In this document: positions 16,643-26,945 of the stretch, piece after piece
Layout: each line of letters opens with the position of its first letter
Numbering within the stretch: the stretch's first letter is position 1
Source of the DNA: Pseudarthrobacter sp. NIBRBAC000502772
GTDB taxonomy: Bacteria; Actinomycetota; Actinomycetes; Actinomycetales; Micrococcaceae
NCBI RefSeq assembly: GCF_006517235.1
Contig: NZ_CP041188.1
Span: forward strand, 2,356,001-2,420,000
Reading direction: 5' to 3'
Length of the DNA: 64,000 nt
Program-made: the position numbers and the translations under genes
Notes under the pieces: model-generated
Seen by the model: only the letters and a program-made list of their open reading frames with translations
The model's database searches: none
Told to the model about the DNA's origin: nothing

Positions 16643-19600
16643 GCTGCTGTCTGCCACGGGTTGTCGTCGGCGTCCTCGTAGGAGGCCAAGCGGTCCCAGG
16701 AACCGGTCCACCAGATGAAGTGGCTGGTGATGACCCAGGTGGCGGCCAGGTCCAGGGAAGTTACTGCTGCAGTTGCGCCTACGTCAGTTAGGCCGATGAG
16801 CGTGAGTGATCCGATGGTGATGGCTCCTGTCAGGCCGCTGAGGCAGAGCCAGGCAATAGTCCCCTTTTTTGTCCGGAGTTTCCGGGCGCCGGTCATCCAG
16901 CCATGCGTAAGAACAGCTGATATCACGGTACCCGCAACGCCTAGAGCGATCGACGAGTTTAGGAATGGATCGTTACCTGGAGGGGTCGTCGATGGGGGGA
17001 GCCATGCTGTGCCGGCCGCTGCGGCAAGGGCGGTTATCGCAGCTGAGGCCCAAAGCCAGTCGGCTTTTCGGCGCAGAGGGGTTATCGGTAGTGTTCGAGA
17101 TGCTCGTCGTGCGGCGAGAAGCATCCATGCGGTGGCGAGGACGAATATCCATGTTCGGCAGGTGAATTCTTGCTCGTGGTCGAGTATTACGACGCTGGTA
17201 ATCAGCGACGCAGTCCCCGAGCAGCAGTAAACGATTGACCATCGCGCGGACCTTCTCAGCCGTGGTTCCGCGTCTTCGCTGAGGGAGGGCATCTGTTTGA
17301 GAGTGTGCCGTCGGCTGAATCCTTTGATGACTCTCGGTAGCGAAACAGACACTGCTGTGAGGAGAACAACGATCGATAGGGCGGTGGAGATCCAGAAGGC
17401 GTTCGGTTCTTGGTTGTGGTCGGCGGCTGGTGTTGCTGCAGCGATGGCTGTAGCCAGCAGTGAAGCGCAGAATATTCCGGCGAGGTGGCAAAAGGCAAAG
17501 GGTGCATAGGTGAGGAATAGTGGTGCGATTGCGAATGAGGCGGCCTTGGTGTGTCTGGACTTACCGCCTATCACTGCTCGCAGGCCGACCCTCGCGACGC
17601 GGTGCGTAAGCGCTGAGAGGTACGCTGGGCGAAGTCGGGATAGGTCGCCCGGTCCGGCCATCAGGGAGTCGATGCTTTGCTGTCGGATCACGGACTGTTG
17701 GGCGGCGGCAATGTCTTCCTTGCCCGACATTGTTCGTCTGACCAATGGTTCGCTCTCGTCGAGACCTCTCGACGCCGTGGACAGCGGCAGAGACTCCAGC
17801 GTTCGAATAATCCCGGCTGAGGCATCGATTCGTCCCCAGGACCAGTCGTTCCGCCGCCAGTTCTCTGAAAAGAAGGCCGCGAAATTTCCCAAGGCCGATC
17901 CCGCCAGTTTCGCCTCTGCTGATAGCCCGGACGGCAGGTTTTCTTTTATGGCAGCTGCTGCAAAATCGCTGTCCCCCAGACGAAGCCAGCCCTGTGCCAC
18001 TGCTGCCCTATGGGCGGCCAATAAGGATCGAAATTTCGGGTCAGCGTCCAAAGAGGAGGGCTGAGACGCAGATATTTTTTCAAAGAGTATCGCTTTAACG
18101 GGGTCCGGTCGGTCAAGAGGGGTGATGTATGGGGCGAGATCTCTCGCCCCGAATTCCTCTCGGAAGGCAGCCCATTGCGCCGGCGTACGAACTGACCCCT
18201 CATTGTTGTATTCCTTGAGCGCGGCAACGCATCTGTCCAGCTCGCTCCACAGATTCTTGATGTCGGTACTGCCTTGGGCCTTTAACCATTCCTGAACCAT
18301 ATTGTCCAAGGGCATTCGTTGTTTGATGAGGTCAAGGATCTGTTGGTCCCGGAGCGAACGCGCTGAGATGTTGATGAAGTGGAGTAATTGGCGCACCGAT
18401 TTTTGGGTCAGGGGCCCGGGGATGTCGGGTAGGTAGGAACTGCCTGCGCCAGCGAACGCGGACTCCTCGAGGTCCCGGAGCCATGATAGGGCCGCCGCTG
18501 CAGCGTCGATGAGTGCTTGAGATCCGCCCAACAGCGGGCCTCGTCCTGCTGATGTTTCCTCCTCCAGCAGGCGATAGTGCTTGCGCAATGTTAGATCGAG
18601 CGGTGTGATCAAGTCCGGTTCCCAGGCGCTGAGGGAATGCCGCTCGACAAGTATGGAATCCAGCTGCCATCGTGCCGGATCGCGCAGGATCTTGTAGAAG
18701 AGATCAAAGTCCGACGTGCGTCGTGAGCGGGCATATGACAGGCGGATATCGGAGGCATTCGATACCTGGTACTGCAGAGCGCCTGTCCGCCAGGCGTTCA
18801 TGCGGGTCTGTTCTAGGAGTTTCGCCCATCTAAGGCGCTGAAGTTCTTCTACTTCGTCAGTGCCGGATTCGCGGATGCCCCGCATTCCGATGCCTGTTGT
18901 GACGACCCGGGAAAAGTACGACAGATTGTCCGTTCTGCGGCGATGCGGGGTGGCCGGGTTGGGCGGTGGGACCCGTTCGGAGGGGGCTCTGCCGAATGCC
19001 GATAGCTCGGGGCTGGGGTCGAGATAGACGACGAGGCGGCTTGCGTAGTAATCAGAGCTGAGGGACTTGATGGCAGAAAGAGCCCGGTCGATGGGAATGT
19101 TGTCCAGAACGCCACCGTCGACGACGCGAAAAGGCTTCACACCGGTGCGGTGCGCGTTGAAGGCGAAACTCATGTCCACGGCGCCTGGAGGCGCTGCCGA
19201 TTCTGATGTCGGAGCAGTGGGGTGCGACCAGATGAGGCCAGGTTCGAAGGCGCCAGGAAACGAGGAAGTGGTTCTGGCTGCATAGGCAAGGCGCCATAGC
19301 TTGTCCGCGTCGGGAGCTGTTTCTCCGCCGCGCGGAATGTCATTTCCATCCACCGGTGCGGTGCCAGGATCGTCTGAGCCTTTGAAGTGAAAGTGGCCCC
19401 TGCCCTCGCGTGTGGGCAGGCTGCTGAGATATTCCGGGTCGGTGATCGTGGCTGAAAGATCTACGACCACGCGGTCAGCAACGTGTGCGACGTTTTGATA
19501 ATCGGAATCGTAGAGATTCATGAGTTCGTCATGCACGCCTTTCCAGAAGTACGCATCACCTTGGAACAGTGAGGGAACAGATCGCAGCCCGCCAGCTCGA

Positions 19601-20244
19601 AGTAGTTTCCAGATCGACCCCTGAGTCAGCCATGTGTTCAGAACGCATTCAAAGCTTGCTCCGGCCCGCTGGGCGGCACCGTAAAAGATGGCGTTCAATC
19701 CGCCGGCGCTGGCGCCTGCCAATACATCGATTTCAACCCGGTCGTATCCGCGGGAGGCTAGCCACTTGGCGTAGAACTGGGCCCGAGTGAGGAGCTCGCC
19801 GGAACGCTCTTCGTCAGGATGGTTTTTGTTCAGGTCTCGGACGAAGAATCCATGTAGGGCGCCATCCATGGAGAATATTCGCACGCGACGCAGGACGTCC
19901 AGCTCGGCAATGGCTCCGCCTATCCACACTGCGAGGCTAACGCCGCCCTTGACCGCCAACGCCAATCGCAGTATGCGCCCGAACGGCGGGCCCGTCATCA
20001 GCCGGTTGTCACCCTTGTTAAATTCGACTTCGTCGATAGGCCATGGATCGTCCATGTCAATTGTCGACCGCGAGGGCAGTTGGGGCGTCCCGGACTCGAA
20101 TATGACAATCCTGCCGAGATGTTGGTAGAGGGAATTGTCCGGCCACCGTGACTTCTCAGTACTTTCATCGTTGATTACTGCGTCGGCAGGGTCGGTTGGG
20201 ACTTGCTGATCTAGCCTTTCTTTCGAGCTGCTGGACTCGGGCAT
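16639..20244 (-). CDS. large patatin-like phospholipase with membrane domain (DUF3376-like)
   Basis: This 1,201-residue protein carries a patatin serine-hydrolase domain: the oxyanion-type segment 'VKGGVSLAVWIGGAIAELD' near residue 95, the nucleophile elbow 'GASAGGLN' (G-x-S-x-G) near 177, and the catalytic Asp motif 'DGGVLDNIPID' near 375. The combination with a long helical middle resembles the actinobacterial patatin-related DUF3376 group. The last 280 or so residues contain about eight hydrophobic segments, so the enzyme is probably membrane-embedded, with lipid as the likely substrate. ATG 20244 is the first credible start. The neighbour at 20533 is divergent, with 288 bp between them. 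Patatin-type enzymes are effectors in some defence systems (CapV), but no cyclase or sensor gene is seen here. Confidence 0.78.
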   Translation of the reverse strand: MPESSSSKERLDQQVPTDPADAVINDESTEKSRWPDNSLYQHLGRIVIFESGTPQLPSRSTIDMDDPWPIDEVEFNKGDNRLMTGPPFGRILRLALAVKGGVSLAVWIGGAIAELDVLRRVRIFSMDGALHGFFVRDLNKNHPDEERSGELLTRAQFYAKWLASRGYDRVEIDVLAGASAGGLNAIFYGAAQRAGASFECVLNTWLTQGSIWKLLRAGGLRSVPSLFQGDAYFWKGVHDELMNLYDSDYQNVAHVADRVVVDLSATITDPEYLSSLPTREGRGHFHFKGSDDPGTAPVDGNDIPRGGETAPDADKLWRLAYAARTTSSFPGAFEPGLIWSHPTAPTSESAAPPGAVDMSFAFNAHRTGVKPFRVVDGGVLDNIPIDRALSAIKSLSSDYYASRLVVYLDPSPELSAFGRAPSERVPPPNPATPHRRRTDNLSYFSRVVTTGIGMRGIRESGTDEVEELQRLRWAKLLEQTRMNAWRTGALQYQVSNASDIRLSYARSRRTSDFDLFYKILRDPARWQLDSILVERHSLSAWEPDLITPLDLTLRKHYRLLEEETSAGRGPLLGGSQALIDAAAAALSWLRDLEESAFAGAGSSYLPDIPGPLTQKSVRQLLHFINISARSLRDQQILDLIKQRMPLDNMVQEWLKAQGSTDIKNLWSELDRCVAALKEYNNEGSVRTPAQWAAFREEFGARDLAPYITPLDRPDPVKAILFEKISASQPSSLDADPKFRSLLAAHRAAVAQGWLRLGDSDFAAAAIKENLPSGLSAEAKLAGSALGNFAAFFSENWRRNDWSWGRIDASAGIIRTLESLPLSTASRGLDESEPLVRRTMSGKEDIAAAQQSVIRQQSIDSLMAGPGDLSRLRPAYLSALTHRVARVGLRAVIGGKSRHTKAASFAIAPLFLTYAPFAFCHLAGIFCASLLATAIAAATPAADHNQEPNAFWISTALSIVVLLTAVSVSLPRVIKGFSRRHTLKQMPSLSEDAEPRLRRSARWSIVYCCSGTASLITSVVILDHEQEFTCRTWIFVLATAWMLLAARRASRTLPITPLRRKADWLWASAAITALAAAAGTAWLPPSTTPPGNDPFLNSSIALGVAGTVISAVLTHGWMTGARKLRTKKGTIAWLCLSGLTGAITIGSLTLIGLTDVGATAAVTSLDLAATWVITSHFIWWTGSWDRLASYEDADDNPWQTAA

Positions 20245-20532
20245 GCCATCCTCAATTCACGTAGATCGAGCTGACAGGTCGACCAGAAAACGATCGCTAC
20301 GCAAGAATGGCGTAATCCATTGATCGAGTCAACGGGTGCCAGCATCAAGGGCTTAACCAGCAAGGTGAATACCTTGAACGGTGTGCGAAGGACCACGGTC
20401 CCGAAGCTCACGCGACAGCGTGCAACCGGCATTCGGGGCGGCGCTCTGAACCGAAGAACCATTGGTCTGCGTCTATCCGGCGCCCAGCTCGTGGGATACT
20501 CTTTGGCAACCCACAACGAGGGGGTGCGACAC

Positions 20533-23131
20533 ATGAAAGTCCCTGTCACGCGAGTCATGGCTCTCATTTTCAGCGTGATTCTACTGTCCTTATCCTCCCT
20601 CATCCTCAGCGGATACGGATCGTGGCCCCAGTCAGTGGCGGGTTTACGCCTTTTTCCGTTCCCGGAATCCACTGCTTTCGACTCAGATATTTTGAGAGTT
20701 AGCCAGGGTGAGAGATCCGTCAGAATTCAGACCGGCGAGTCACTAACTTAGTTTTCAATTATCGACAACCAGTGATGACGCTGTGGTCTCCGACGTAACG
20801 GCCGGAAGGTTTCGTGACTTTCCGGAAGTGTTCATTGGCCACTATTTTGGCGGACTGTCAGCTTGGGACCGCGGTGGTGGTGACTCTGTGCGCTTTCGCT
20901 GGACTGCACCCATCGTAGAACGAACAGGAAATGGTCGGGCTGTCATCACAGCAAAAGGTGTGAGCCGCACGACCAACGGGCGGCTGGAGCTTCGCGCGGA
21001 ATGGGCCACGTGCACCAATTCGCCCTGCCAAACCGACATCGACGTAGCCGGCTCAAAGCGACTTGTTGCGGTTGGCCCACCGTCCGGCATCTCCAAGCAA
21101 AGCGACACGTCGCTGGAGCTCCGATCGCAGTCGCCGCTCCTCTCGTTGACGTTCGACGACGGTGCGCCTCCGGAACTGACGAAACTGGTGGATCTCCCAC
21201 TTAACATCTGGTTGACAGTGGAGGGGCTGTGGAGGCAGGTTCTCCTATTTTCTCCCTGGATTTTTGCCTACTGGTGGTTTCGCTCGCGAGCTGCGGCGAG
21301 CGGCTTCTCAGCTGCTCGGATTCAGGGGGCAGTAGGGGCCTTTTGGCCGCTTTTGCTGGGAGCCGTTGTCACATCTGCCGTCCAGGCGATCAACTGGTTG
21401 CAATCCTCAGTCCAAGGCTTCCTTGGGAATCTCCGCAGCAGCGTGGATCCGCAAGCTCTCGGGCATGAATGGTTTCCCCTTGGCAATCCGCAGACAGTGG
21501 CCGCCGTCGTCGGGCTACTGGCTCTGTGGTCCTGGAGGGCTGGTTCCGAAAGCATTCCCTCTCCCTCGCCATGGATAGGCATGGGCAAGGCGCTGATCCT
21601 TCTTATCGGCGGCGCTGCCGTTGGTCTTGCCGGCCTCTTTGTTTTGGAGAGGATGCCGACTGAAGACCCTAGTCCGGTGGTTTGGTTTATCGCTCCGTCT
21701 GTGGGTGTGGTTCTCGCTGTGTTTGGGGCGGTTGTACTTTCTCATGCGTTGAGTTCCCGCCGGGGCTGGGTCCTAGACGGGCTGTGCGCTGCATCTATTG
21801 TCGCAACGGTGGCGTTTGCGTTGGGGTCGTTTTCCGTAAATGCGTCTGTACTAATGGGTGTTCTGACGTTTCTGGTGCTCGTTGGATTTGTCAGTGCTCT
21901 CATCTGGACGATTATCAACACGTTGAACACCCAACGCGTCCAAGGACGCCGCGTGAAGAACTGGACCAGGGCAGCCGTGCTGGTTTTCGCGGCGGCCTTC
22001 GTGATTCCGTCTGGTGTGTCGTTGTATGCGCTCTTTCCGGTATCCCCGTACGACGCAGTACGGGTGTCCTTCGCGGCAGGTCCTTTCCTGCGGCTGGGGC
22101 TGATTGCGGCAGCGATCGGGCTCCTCAGCGTTGTCGCATTACATGGGCAGGCTGAACGTTTCTGGCGTCCCGTGTCAATCGGGGCCGTGGCGCTCCTTGC
22201 ATTGAGGCCAGAAAGCAATGTTGTCGGGATTCCACTGTCATTTTTGGTCGGTTTACTGCTGACGGCAACATTCCTGGTCAGGCCGACCGGCGACATTTCC
22301 TATCCGTCTCGCCGTAATGATCACAACGATGTTCGCCGATTACTCGATGAGCTCCGCGCAGTAAGGATGGGTCGCGAGTTGCGACTTGCTCTCCGAAAAC
22401 GCTTTCAGTCCGGTGATCTTCTGATCGAGGAAAGCGACAAGATTGCGCGCACCGTGTCAAAGGTCCTCGATGCGCCAACGTCGTCGCCCACGACTCAACA
22501 ACGCCACGCCGCCCTGGGGTGGGCCGGAACCCGTGGGCCGATGCAGCGTGCGCTGATGGCCGCCGCCGTGAGTACGGCCATTGGTGCATTATTCTCGATC
22601 CCGCTGCTTGCCCAGTCGTTGTCGGGCCTGGATTTGCGTGGTTCGAACGCTTCTGAGACCTTCTTGACGAGTATTTTGACGTTTCGCTTTCCGTTCTACG
22701 GATTTGTGTTTGGGTACTTTTTGCCACTGTTCAACGGCAGCTCCGGGCTTGCGAAGGCTACGCGCTACTTCGTGGTGCTGGGTATATCTGAAGCCATTGC
22801 TGTGTTGGTGCCATATAACCCGTCTGGAGACCTCAGAGGGGCGCTGGCGGTTTTGCTCGTGCAGCTCGCCATGATGTGCGGAATCCTGGGTGTTGGGGCC
22901 GACTTGATGGCGATCCGCAAGGCGAACGAGGGCGTTGAACGCCTTGCCGATCTGTACAACATGAGCAGGCTCGCACTGTGGTCGACTGGAGTCGCAGCAT
23001 CCGCTGCCACAGCCCTGGTCACGGCCCTGCTCGGAGCAGCCCTTGCAGCCGCCACCCAAAGTCTGCTTCCTCCTCCGCCGCCACCGATCGTCCAGCCTCA
23101 GACGTCTCCACCGACTGATTCTGCCCCTTGA
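20533..23131 (+). CDS. multi-span membrane protein, one frameshift
   Basis: ATG 20533, preceded by GAGGGGG, opens with a signal-anchor ('VMALIFSVILLSLSSLI') and an extracellular-type segment that stops at 20751. One frame over, the sequence continues coherently from about 20750 ('FQLSTTSDDAVVSDVTAG') to the stop at 23131. The total length fits one extra base near 20747-20749, giving about 865 residues. The second part has an exported beta-rich segment of about 130 residues, then roughly a dozen transmembrane helices, a cytoplasmic stretch ('RRLLDELRAVRMGRELRLAL'), further helices and a proline-rich tail. The family is not recognised. Its divergent arrangement with the membrane patatin suggests a functional pair. 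Confidence 0.6.
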
Positions 23132-24271
23132 TGCATTCCCTTGCCGTCCCCGCGTCACAGCGCCGCGGAGTCGGCCAGCTGTCCGTGCGGCGGCGAAGCC
23201 AGTAGCAACCAGGGTGCTATCCCACGTTGGCAACGTCTATCTGCCTGGGTCCGGCTGCCGACGCCAATTGCGGCCGAGACGGCAGGGCTCGTGCGCGACG
23301 CCGGCGCTGGTGCGATCACTGATGAGCTTGTCGGGGCGGTGGTCGCGGCGTGCGTCCGGTGCGGCCGAACGGGCACGGGCCGGCGTGGGAGGCTTTGGCC
23401 GGGCACGAGGAACAGATCCGGGCGTGGGTTACGGGCACCGGGACGGGGAAGGCCGGCCGGGCGCTGACTTTGGTGAAGGTCCACGAGTTGCTTTCCCGTC
23501 AGGGTTGCCAGGTGCCGTACCGGACGTTGCACCGCTTCGCGACGGGAGCGGTGCGGGTATCGGGTGAAGGCGACGACGGTGCGGGTCGCCGACGGGGAGC
23601 CCGGGGTGGAATGCCAGATCGATTTCGCGTTCATGGGCACCATCCCGGACCCGGAAACGGGTCGGGGCCGGAAGGTGCACGCACTGATCTTCACTGCCGT
23701 GTATTCGCGGCACATGTTCGTCTGGCTCACCTACACCCAGACGCTGGCGGCGGTGATTGCCGGGTGTGAGATGGCGTGGGCCTTCTTTGGCAGCGTCTTC
23801 AAAGCGTTAATTCCCGATAATTTGAAGCCGGTGGTGACGTCCGCTGACCCGGTGAACCCGCGCTTCTCCACGGGCTGGCTGGACTACGCCGCCCACGCGG
23901 GGTTCGCCACCGACGCGGCCCGTGTGAGGTCGCCAAAAGACAAATCCAAGGTCGAGCGGGTTGTGCAGTATGTGCGCGAGAACTTCTTCGCCGGGGACGT
24001 CTTCGCCGACCTTGAGGACGCCCAGGCACGGGCCGTGTTCTGGTGCCAGGAGAAGGCCGGGATGCGGATCCGCGGCACCACCGCCGCGCGCCCGGCGGAA
24101 GTCATCGCCGCCGAGGAAGCCCCAGTCCTGTTGCCGGCGCCGGCGGATTACGACGTGCCGGTCTTCATGGACGTGAAGGTCCCCCGCGACCACCACATCG
24201 AGATCGGCAAGGCCCTGTACTCGGTGCCCGGGGACTCCATCGGCTCCCAGGTCGCCGTGGGGGCCGACAGT

Positions 24272-24317
24272 GAGCTGGTGAAGATCTATCACCGGAGCTG
24301 GTGAAGATCTATCACCG
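24272..24317 (+). repeat. 23-bp perfect tandem duplication in istA
   Basis: The 23-base unit starting GAGCTGGTGAAG and ending TATCACCG is present twice head to tail (24272-24294 and 24295-24317). Because 23 is not a multiple of three it shifts the istA frame, creating a stop just after the first copy. This is a clear slippage event inside the mobile element. Confidence 0.92.
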
Positions 24318-24797
24318 CGGGCAGCTGGTGAAGGCCCACCAAAGGCTGCGGCCCGGGACCCGCTCCGCCGATCAGACAGACCTGCCGGAGCGCAAGAGCG
24401 CCTATGCTTTGCGGGACATCACCCGCCTGATCGGCATCTGCGCCGGGCACGGGGAGAACATCGGCATCTACGCCGAGCGGATCCTGGATGACCCGCTGCC
24501 CTGGACCAGGATGCGCGCCGTTTACCGGCTGATCGGCCTTGTACGGGAGTACGGGCCCGGCGCCGTGGAAGCGGCGTGTTCCAAGGACCCGGACCGGACG
24601 TCGTCGCCGTGCCCAAGATCGCTTCCATGCTCGCTATGGCCGCCGAGAACACCCCGGCGCTGCTGCCACGCACCGCCCCGGCCGGGGCCGCCCGCTTCGC
24701 CCGCGACCCAGCCGAATACGCCAACCACGTCACCAGACCGGCGCTGGCGCGGTCTTCCAGTCAAGGGGCCAATCAGGGGACCGCTCTGGCCAGTACC

Positions 24798-25019
24798 GGG
24801 ACCGGCGGCACTGCCAGTCAAGGGACAGATGTGGCCAACGCCGGGAACGCCGTGGCCACTACAGGGACCACGCTGGCCAGTGTGGGGACCGGCAGCGCCG
24901 CCAATTCGGGGACCGGCGGCACTGCCAGTCAAGGGACAGATGTGGCCAACGCCGGGAACGCCGTGGCCACTACAGGGACCACGCTGGCCAGTGTGGGGAC
25001 CGGCAGCGCCGCCAATTCG
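24798..25019 (+). repeat. two 111-bp tandem repeats at the istA 3' end
   Basis: Two essentially identical 111-bp units run from about 24798 to 24908 and 24909 to 25019, with partial units on both sides. A shorter motif GGGAC(C/A)-N5-TGGCCA recurs inside and before them (around 24779, 24824, 24864, 24935 and 24975). In the istA frame each unit encodes a 37-residue Gly/Thr/Ala-rich block ('TASQGTDVANAGNAVATTG'). Normal IstA proteins of this group end shortly after the preceding segment, so this is an expansion. Confidence 0.88.
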
Positions 25020-25150
25020 GGGACCGCCGGGACGGTCGGGTTGGGGGCCGGGCACAGATACGGCCACGGGGGGCAGCTGCACCTCGTCTTTTCCCACGCC
25101 GAGGCACCAGAACAAGCGCAGGAGACACAGACAGCACAGGAGGAAGCGCG

Positions 25151-25974
25151 ATGAACCAGCTCAGCACCGCCACCACCACGGCGGGGCCGGTGGACCCGGT
25201 CAGCACCGATCTGTCACGGATCTTGCGGGACCTGAAGCTCTCCGGACTCAAGGACACCCTGCCCGAGCGCCTCGTGATGGCCAGGCACCAGCAGATGGGC
25301 CACGCCGCGTTCCTGGAGCTACTGCTGTCCGATGAGCTCTCCCGCCGCGACTCCCGCTCCGCGACCCTGCGCGCCGCCCGGGCAGGCCTGGACGCGACGA
25401 TGCGCCTGGAAACCTTGGACGACGCCACGGACCTCAGCTACGACCGGATGCTCCTCTCGGACCTGGGCACCCTGGCGTTCGCCGAGGCCGGGCACTCCGT
25501 ACTCCTCCTGGGCCCGGTCGGCGTGGGCAAAACACACCTCGCCACCGCTGTGAGCCATGCCGGGATCCGGCGGCGGATGAGCGTGCACTTCACCCGCGCC
25601 GACAAACTCTTGACCCGGCTTCGAGCCGCCCGCCTCGACAACTCGCTCGAAGCCGAGCTGAGGCGCATCGCCGCCGTGGACCTGCTGATCATTGAAGACT
25701 TCGCGATCAAGGCCCTCGACGCCACCGAGACGAACGACTTCTACGAAATCGTCGTTGAACGCCACCGCCGCAAATCCACGATCATCAGCTCCAACCGGGA
25801 ACCGGCCGAATGGCTGGGAATGACCAGCGACACACTACTGGCCCAATCAGCCATCGACCGGCTCACCCAAGGCGCCACACCCTCGTCATCCAGGGCCCCT
25901 CCTGGCGCCAACGCGCCAGCGAAAACCGGCGCGCCACCCTTGACGAAAACAAGGAGACCCACAATGCTAAATAA
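25151..25974 (+). pseudogene. IstB-like ATPase, C-terminal frameshift
   Basis: From ATG 25151 (AGGAGGAAG upstream) the protein shows the IstB/DnaC-type AAA+ helper fold: 'RDLKLSGLKDTLPERL' at the N-terminus, Walker A 'LGPVGVGKTHLA', Walker B 'VDLLIIEDFAI' and sensor region 'STIISSNREPAEWLGM'. At about 25872 a one-base deletion diverts the last 34 codons; the original frame reads 'HTLVIQGPSWRQRASE' to a TAA at 25972-25974. The frame as it stands would instead run to a stop near 26173. IstB assists IstA in target capture; here the ATPase core is intact but the tail is altered. Confidence 0.82.
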
Positions 25975-26314
25975 CGCTTACACGTGGTCCCATACTCGTG
26001 GCAACGCGGTGGTCCCATCCCGCTGGCAAGCGACACCGTTGGGTCGTCAGGCCTGGTTGGAGGCCGATGCGCCGAACCCTGCGGTTAGTAGCACTCTCAT
26101 CGGCCCCAGGGGCCGCGCCCAAGAACCGATATTGGGCCTTATGTATCCGCGAACAGTGATAGGACAAATATAGAGCTATCGCTTTATTGATTTAGCCGGG
26201 CGCGGCGATTGCGCAACGGCCCTGTCGTGGAAGGCACGGGCCTGCCGTGGTCTGCATGGGTTCGCTAGCTGTTGACATGCCAACTTCAGTGCCAACGGTT
26301 GACGACGTTTCGTT

Positions 26315-26945
26315 CTAATATGGGCAATTCAATCCATATGCTCGGAAGGCGGAGCCCATCGTATCTGTGGCCTGGGTGAGGGCAGTAAGGTGGCGTCGAT
26401 AAAGAGCTTCGTCTTGAGCTGCTGCCGCCTGATACATTCCGGCTGTTGCTGCTGCGAGAATGTCGTGCTGCTTGAGGATCTCCTGGAGAGCTGCATTGTT
26501 TGCGCCGGCAGGCGTGGACACGGCGTTTACCTCGTTGCGCCAGCCGGCATAGATGACCGAAGTCTGGTACAGCCAATCCACAATTGATTGATGGTCGTCG
26601 CGGTTTGGTTGATTTAGCGAGGCAATGTCTTCTCCCCCAAGCTATGCAGATGTCGTTCAATCTTGCGGTGTAAGCCGCGGCTTCATCCTCGGGCCTGATA
26701 GGGACCGCAGGAGTGGTTTGGACTGCGTCTGAATTTTCCGGGGGTGTCGCTGGGTCGAGGCCAACGACTAAGCCGAGCCCCCACAGCACGAACACGCTGC
26801 CTACGATTCCAAGCAGAATACGAATGATAGGCGACTTCAGCGGCGGAAATTCCGTATCCCCTAGCAATTTAAGGCTGCCCCCAACTAGGGCTGCGATAAT
26901 CGAGACAGCCCCAAGGATCAGAAGCGTAGCGCCTGCAGCCTCCAT
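26315..26945 (-). CDS. two-span membrane protein with helical domain, frameshift in a C-run
   Basis: From ATG 26945 the minus strand encodes two hydrophobic segments ('ATLLILGAVSIIAALVGGS', 'IIRILLGIVGSVFVLWGLGL'), a Pro/Thr linker and 'ARLNDICIAWG'. In the neighbouring frame it continues 'EDIASLNQPNRDDHQSIVDW', 'SVIYAGWRNEVNAV' to a stop at 26315-26317. Removing one base from the five-C run at 26634-26638 restores a single reading frame of about 209 residues. A sequencing error is quite possible. The C-terminal part looks like a periplasmic or extracellular helical domain; the family is unknown. Confidence 0.55.

Larger units (their letters stand above)
23141..25154 (+). pseudogene. IstA-like transposase, four or more frameshifts
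   Basis: Consecutive pieces in different frames follow the actinobacterial IstA order: 'AGAITDELVGAVVAA', 'VRPNGHGPAWEALAGHEEQI', 'LTLVKVHELLSRQGCQVPYR', the DDE core ('GVECQIDFAFMG', 'LIPDNLKPVVTSADPVNPRF', 'RVRSPKDKSKVERVVQYVRE'), 'YALRDITRLIGICAGHGENI', 'RMRAVYRLIGLVREYGPGAV' and 'VAVPKIASMLAMAAENTPAL'. Shifts occur near 23345, 23560, at the 23-bp duplication ending at 24317, and near 24585. The C-terminus is replaced by a low-complexity Gly/Thr/Ala/Ser tail encoded by 111-bp repeats. The catalytic-core segment 23564-24304 remains open. It overlaps the istB start by 4 bases. Confidence 0.82.
23141..26100 (+). mobile_element. IS21-family element, decayed
   Basis: Adjacent istA and istB homologues in the usual order identify an IS21-type element. 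Downstream of istB the 10-bp word GTGGTCCCAT appears at 25984-25993 and 26009-26018, 25 bp apart, like the repeated transposase-binding sites at IS21 ends. The exact outer ends and a target duplication could not be fixed. Both genes are frameshifted, so the element is not autonomous. Confidence 0.75.

Noticed and set aside
24798..25019. CRISPR array
   Set aside because: The repeats are 111-bp contiguous coding units without unique spacers, inside an IS21 gene.
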